A stretch of DNA of 64,000 bases from Lichenostomus cassidix (lineage: Eukaryota > Chordata > Aves > Passeriformes > Meliphagidae). The notes under the pieces are model-generated. The model saw only the letters and a program-made list of their open reading frames with translations, had not been told where the DNA came from and did not search any database. The stretch covers positions 2,356,001 through 2,420,000 of the forward strand of contig CM039185.1 in assembly GCA_008360975.2 (NCBI GenBank), read 5' to 3'. Below are positions 59,204-64,000 of the stretch, in pieces. The stretch's first letter is position 1. Every line of letters starts with the position of its first letter. The position numbers were made by a program, and so were the translations under genes.

Positions 59204-60967
59204 TTAAGGTCCCTTATCACCATGGCAAGAGGGGGGCAAGGTCTAACAAAACAGCATTAATGAACCGATTGTTTTCGCTGGGCACATACAGAGTTCTAAT
59301 CCCCAAGACTGGAACATATCTACACTTGGAGAAAAAAAATTAAATCTAAAGGAGTCTGTGTTGTTTACATTTTTTGCAAGACTTGAACTAGAAGCCCTGT
59401 AAAACTGGCATAATCCAACAGCACCTCAGAACTTCTTCTTAATGGGAGTTTTATTCTGCTTAGGACAGGCAGCTTCATTTTGTTTCCTCTTCTGAGCATA
59501 TGCAGAAGTCTCGCTCCTACCATCTGACTCTCCTTCCAAGAGATGAGCTTCCCGTAAACTTCATTAGTTAGGTGCCATTTTATAGGTAATTCAGAACCTC
59601 TTCCCACCTTTCTGGGTTATTAAATCTATTAACATTGCAGGATATTGTTATGTAAGTACTGCTCATCTCCATTATGCAGCAGAATTAGACAAGAGCGATT
59701 AGAACCAAGTTTGCCTTGTTTCATCTCGTTCCCTGGGTGAACTCAGGCACCAGAAGCCAAGAAGATAACCTCCAGGGGATGCAGTTTTGATACTGAAGGG
59801 AAAGACAGCAAAGAAAAACCAAAGAAGTCCACGAGGGGAAAGAAACATGGGTATTTCAGGTGAGGCTTGTAAGGGAGAAGGTAAAGTGTTTCCTTGCCCT
59901 GCAAGAGCAAATTCTTCACTCCTCCCAGCATTCATCTCCTTGTTCTCTCCCTTCATCTTCAATCCAACTTCCAGTAACATCCAAGGATTATAATACTACC
60001 TACAGTCAACCTAGATCACCCCTTGGAAGGATCCCCTCCAAGAAATGCCTCATTGAAATTCTACAGATAATGTTCCTCTTAACTCTACCCCCTCCTGCAA
60101 CTTGCTCCCCAGTCACCTTTTGAGGAAACTGCTAAAAGAGGTTAATTTTTGGACAGTCCTGGCCACCAAGTGATCTGCAGAATGATTTCTCCACCTTTCA
60201 CTAGAATAGGAGTCTTGAAAATAGAATCAGGAACCTTTCAATTAAGCATGAGAACTCCTCTATGTCATCCAAAGGGGAAGAAGTTTTACAGCCCAAGCTT
60301 AGAAGGTTGCCTCCTATTCACATCCTGGATAATAAGACATATACTGAAAATCTGACTCTCAAATGCAGGATAAAATGTAATATTTTACCAAGCTGGATGC
60401 ATACTGCAAGAGCCTTGGGATACCACACATAAGCAACAGGAAAAATGCAAGGAAGAAACTCCAGCAGAAGAGGAACTAAATTTCTTTTTACTAAAAGAAA
60501 TCAAGAAATATTTTTAAAGCAGTACTGAGAGACTTCTTAAACACACTTTTCAAACTTTAAGTGATTTTCTCAACACTCCTGGGAAGCAAACACATCCATA
60601 TTAATAATCCCATTAAGCAAGTGGGGCGAGCAGGACAGAAAAATGATGGCTCTGTTATAGGGCCAAGAGAGAAGTCAGCACTGGCTCAGTGACACCTCCT
60701 GCACATTTGAAATGCAAACCTACTTCCCTTGCCCACTGTTCTACTGCCATCACACATTTTGGAAAATTAGAGCCAATGCCAGAGGAGGACAGCAACTTCA
60801 GCCCACTGCTTCAGATCCCATCCACTTGACAAATCCCTGCCCAGCTTGGTCAGCTGCCCTTCTGGACATGGAAGTCTCTCCTAGTGGGAGTCCTTCTGCT
60901 CAGGAGAGCATCACACAATGCAAACAGAGCTCATCACATGGTGTTTGCTCTGCCATCCTCTCTGCAG
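59204..60967. other. Unique non-coding DNA
   Basis: AT-moderate, no repeats. Frames of up to about 93 codons on both strands have no domains. No gene is supported. Confidence 0.4.
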
Positions 60968-61046
60968 GAGAGGATCATGTGCAACAGTTGTGATGTTTTT
61001 TACTAAATGCACATTTGCAGGCAGCGTGGGACAACAAGACCGTAAG
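60968..61046 (+). other. Exon-like segment with strong splice-site words
   Basis: A pyrimidine-rich acceptor-like tract (gctctgccatcctctctgcag) ends at 60967, and a donor-like 'cgtaag|gtaagg' lies at 61046/61047. The 79-bp interval is open in one plus frame. A second acceptor-like site (acatttgcag, ending 61020) preceded by a branch-point-like 'tactaaat' would give a 26-bp micro-exon. No protein family is recognised, so it may be a non-coding exon or chance. Confidence 0.2.
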
Positions 61047-61476
61047 GTAAGGCTGGTAGGAACACAAACACGTGTTGCTATGTGTTTATGTAGATGGCAA
61101 AGAAACACCCCTCACATCCAAACCAGAGCTGGGTTTGCTCTTTTCTCCCATCTCATGGCCCCTCTGGCCTGAGCAGCATTTGTTACTCCATGCAGGTTTG
61201 AACAGAGTGGGTTAAGACAAAGTTTGGCCATGCTGAGGAAGCAACACTGCCAGGCACAGGCTTGATGGTAAAGCCCTCAAATCTCCTGGCTCTCACATGC
61301 ACAAGGCACTCACTTCCCTGCAGATAAAAACATTGAACTCCACTCAGAATTAAGCAGGAGGCTGACAAAATGAAGGCAAACTTGGCTGGGATGCAGCGAG
61401 CTACAGCACAGTGGGGTGCACCCCGTTTTTCTTCCCCCCCCTCCCCACAGTCCTGCCTGAAATGCTGAGGACTCTG
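61047..61476. other. Unique non-coding DNA
   Basis: Moderate GC. A C8 run near 61433-61440. No gene is supported. Confidence 0.45.
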
Positions 61477-61580
61477 TAGAATCATTTATGTTGGAAAAGA
61501 CCCCCAAGATCATCAAGTCCAACCATTAACCCAGCACTGCCAAGTCCACCAGTAAACCATGTCCCCAAGTGCAACATTTT
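61477..61580 (-). mobile_element. CR1 LINE, short 3' end fragment
   Basis: About 104 bp, antisense: 'tagaatcatttatgttggaa', 'gacccccaagatcatcaagt', 'ccaaccattaacccagcact' and 'gtaaaccatgtccccaagtg'. It belongs to the same subfamily as the 18.4 and 45.3 kb copies and is strongly 5'-truncated. Confidence 0.92.
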
Positions 61581-61855
61581 GAAGGTTGACTCCAGTAATG
61601 AGAGTGCTCAACCTAATTTTATTTCAGGCACACCTGTAATGAAACTACTTATTACAATATGTAATTAGTGGCTAACTTTCCAAAATAAAAATGGTCATGA
61701 AATTCAGAATCAGGTTATTCATCTACAAACCAGTAATTTTTTTGCCCAAGCTCTCCTCAAATATAAAACCACTTACATTGACAAATGCCACAGAATTACA
61801 GCTCTGACCTATTGGGTAAATAAAGTCAATGTGATTTAAAATGATTCAAAGTGCT
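61581..61855. other. Unique AT-rich DNA between two CR1 ends
   Basis: AT-rich single-copy sequence with 'tattacaatatgtaattagt' near 61649. No gene is supported. Confidence 0.45.
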
Positions 61856-61916
61856 GGGAGCTGGACCTGGTGATCCTTGTGGGTCCCTTCCAAACCAGGA
61901 TATTCTATGGTTCTCT
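61856..61916 (+). mobile_element. CR1 LINE, very short 3' end fragment
   Basis: About 60 bp, sense: 'gggagctggacctggtgatc', 'cttgtgggtcccttccaaac' and 'aggatattctatggttctc'. It carries the same ending as the 40.6 kb copy. Extreme 5' truncation is usual for CR1. Confidence 0.88.
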
Positions 61917-63522
61917 AAAATTCCAGAAATCCTATGCTTACTGAGACTCTCTGCCCTGCACATACATTCAGAAACGAAATACATTACAGAGAGGTAATAA
62001 ACAGATTTGTAATGGGTGTCACTTAGCCCTGTCAGCTGCGCTGATGAATAACACTGTTAACATGGATCAGATCGCCCACCACCTACCATCACAGGCTTCC
62101 CCTGTCCAAGAGCCACAGAACTTCTCCAATTAGCTGCTCAGAACTAATTGTCAGATGCAATTTTCAGTCAGCAGTTTCTTCTCCCTCCTTAACATACTCC
62201 TTTTGCAGGCACTGCCCCCAGCACCAGCCTTGCTCAGCACCCTCCCTTCCACACTCTGGCATGTCCCACACCTAATCTCTCCTCACAGCTTCTGAGCACA
62301 GCTCTTCCAGGCAGCTGACATTTAAATAAGCTCTGTATTGACTTTCCTCTGCTGTACCTCGAGTCTTCCTTGTTTTCCTTATGTTCATATTCCAACTCTG
62401 CTGCTGTGCAGCTCCTTCCGAAGGTAATGGAAGTGGAGCTGGACTGATAATCAATAAATACCTTCACCCTGCAATCCCTCAGGGGCTGAGGCCAGAAGGA
62501 GATTTCCCTCTATTCCCATGCATATTCACTATTTTGGATAAACTTCTAAAAGGCAGGGAAAAGGTTTTTTTCCCAAATCTGCAGCATGTTTCAGACAACA
62601 CTAAGCCTGTGAACTTTCCTTTAACTCGCACTAAACCGATACAACTTTTAATTAAAAAAGTAATTTTGAAAAATTGCTTGTGCGGTGCGGAAGGTGATGT
62701 TCAGACAGCATCACTGATCCCTGGAGTTCTGCAGCCTTGAGTTTAATAAACTGAATTTTCAAAAGTAAACACAGCTTGCATCAGCACGAACCTTCTATTT
62801 TAGCCGAGTATTTTCCATCCTTTCCTTGCTTAGCCAGGAGAGGATGTTCTCAGAGCACCACACACTAAACGCTGCATGGGTGTCACTGGACTGGAAAGGG
62901 AGAGAATTCCCAGCCCCTGGAGCTGTGCTCCCCTGCCAGGTGAGGAAGCCTCACCTCTGATGGAGCAGTCAGGTAGGTGAGACATCTCCTGTCCCACCCA
63001 GCACCACCAGAGCTGAGGAATGAACTCACAGCCCACCTGCTTCTTGGGGAAGAAAATCCCAGGCCCAAGGAGTGCCAGAAGATTTACACCCGAGCCTCTG
63101 CAATCCTACCCTAATGCAGCACCTTCTGCCTCCTCCAGCTTCAGCATTTATAATTTATAATTCACGATTTATTTTGCCTAATTTGTCATTTCCTGTAGGA
63201 GGTCATCCAGCAAGGGGGAGGGGCAAAGGGCAGGACAAAACCAAAATAAAAATCAACCCAAAATATCTTGCCCTAGGCAGAACCAAGTCAAAAACACTCT
63301 CAGGTTTCCTTCAGTTTGTTTTTATAACTGTTCACCTGGTCTTTTTTCCCCTGCAAGTTCTTTCAGAAGAATCATTTGAATTATCTTTACTCCACAACTT
63401 CAAAAAGATGCTCCATGACAGTGGCTGTCATTTCTCCCTTTTCTCTCCTCTTTTCCCCCTATCAATTTATCCAAATTATCCCACTGCCCAGCCCATAGCA
63501 CAAACAAGGGTGGGAAGCCAAG
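61917..63522. other. Unique non-coding DNA
   Basis: Moderate to AT-rich. A 119-codon plus frame (62381-62740) and a 164-codon plus frame (63072-63566) lack domains, and the latter runs into the MIR-like segment. No gene is supported. Confidence 0.4.
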
Positions 63523-63607
63523 ATCCTTGGGTTCAGCTCCCAGTTCCACTCATAGCAGGTCATTGATTTCCCTGTGAGCTGCTTTGCTCCTCTGTAGAGC
63601 AGGGAGA
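63523..63607 (+). mobile_element. MIR-like ancient SINE remnant
   Basis: About 85 bp resembling the core and 3' half of the MIR/CORE-SINE family. 'ccttgggttcagctcccagt' and 'tccactcatagcaggtcatt' match the tRNA-promoter-to-core region. 'tttccctgtgagctgctttg' and 'ctcctctgtagagcagggag' correspond to the segment that reads 'cctcagtttcctcatctgta' in the family. It is highly diverged. Such relics are rare but present in birds. Chance similarity cannot be excluded. Confidence 0.45.
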
Positions 63608-64000
63608 GGTGGGCTGTGCAGCCTTATCCCTGTTTATAAAACAAATACTCTGTGAATCCAGGCATGCTGTGCTGATCTGAAACACCAGGCATTCTGTTAG
63701 TATACATAAATAAATATAAATACAGCATCTACCAGTTTCACTCTACTTATCTGCAGTTTTACTATTTTAAAACTTTTAATGTTGTTAGAAATGCCAAAAG
63801 GAGATGATTTCATGTTCTCATGCCTATTCCACCAGGAAATGCTAGGCCTGAATGCAATTTTTTCCTTCTGCTGAAACTGTACTTCTAACTGTATTTTCTC
63901 AGTCAAACCTTCATAAAAAAGCAACTTTAAAGGTGTTGTTTGCAGCTGCAGTGAAATAAACACTTTAACATTCAGCACTACCCATGCTGAGCGAGGTATT
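63608..64000. other. Unique AT-rich DNA to the window edge
   Basis: AT-rich single-copy sequence with 'tatacataaataaatataaa' near 63701. A 93-codon minus frame (63697-63978) has no domain. No gene is supported. Confidence 0.4.

Noticed and set aside
1..64000. Interstitial telomeric repeats, CRISPR arrays, rRNA, snRNA or histone genes
   Set aside because: Looked for by eye on both strands. No TTAGGG runs, spaced direct repeats or recognisable RNA gene cores were found.

Overview
The window looks like bird nuclear DNA, most likely from a passerine or another neoavian. The main evidence is a set of 3'-anchored CR1 retrotransposon fragments of the kind that dominates bird genomes. Several carry the wording common in songbirds, with a 'gcctaaaggggctgcaggag' block and a 'cattccatgattct' terminus. 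A solo LTR fragment of avian endogenous-retrovirus type, scarce SINEs, and long AT-rich stretches between GC-rich, CpG-poor blocks fit the same picture. Nothing bacterial, viral or organellar is visible: no operons, ribosome binding sites, rRNA, tRNA or CRISPR.

No protein-coding exon could be supported. The longest open frames either run through simple repeats or CR1 copies, or sit in GC-rich CpG-poor DNA where stop codons are rare by composition. Their translations are low complexity or match no family I recognise. The window is best read as intergenic or deep-intronic DNA. Several AT-rich blocks with dense homeodomain, SOX and FOX-like motifs resemble conserved non-coding elements, which would suit the surroundings of a developmental gene, but the gene cannot be named from the sequence.

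Layout. 1-4.4 kb: unique DNA with an ATTA-rich enhancer-like block at 1.69-1.91 kb. 4.4-9.7 kb: three CR1 copies. 9.7-15.7 kb: unique DNA with the best enhancer-like candidate (13.6-14.1 kb). 15.68-15.95 kb: an interrupted (GGGAA)n array. 17.07-17.39 kb: a decayed fragment resembling the ORF1 protein of an L1/Tx1-type LINE, unusual for a bird. 18.4-24.4 kb: two CR1 pieces around unique DNA. 24.9-25.5 kb: TATA-like sequence followed by a CpG-dense segment. 26.26-26.43 kb: a pure (GGGAA)n array of about 34 units. 28-31.2 kb: CR1 copies around a GC-rich block. 31.5-36.5 kb: AT-rich enhancer-like DNA. 36.5-45.8 kb: a (GGAT)14 microsatellite, a CR1 scrap, the LTR and two CR1 copies. 47.9-50.7 kb: A/C-skewed tracts, a small CpG island and microsatellites. 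50.7-61.5 kb: mostly unique, with a CR1 carrying an internal tandem duplication. 61.5-64 kb: two short CR1 ends and a MIR-like SINE remnant.

There is no gene set acting together here. I looked for a new system and did not find one. The observations most worth checking are the L1/Tx1-like ORF1 remnant, the paired AAGGG arrays, the two CpG-dense segments and the enhancer-like blocks.
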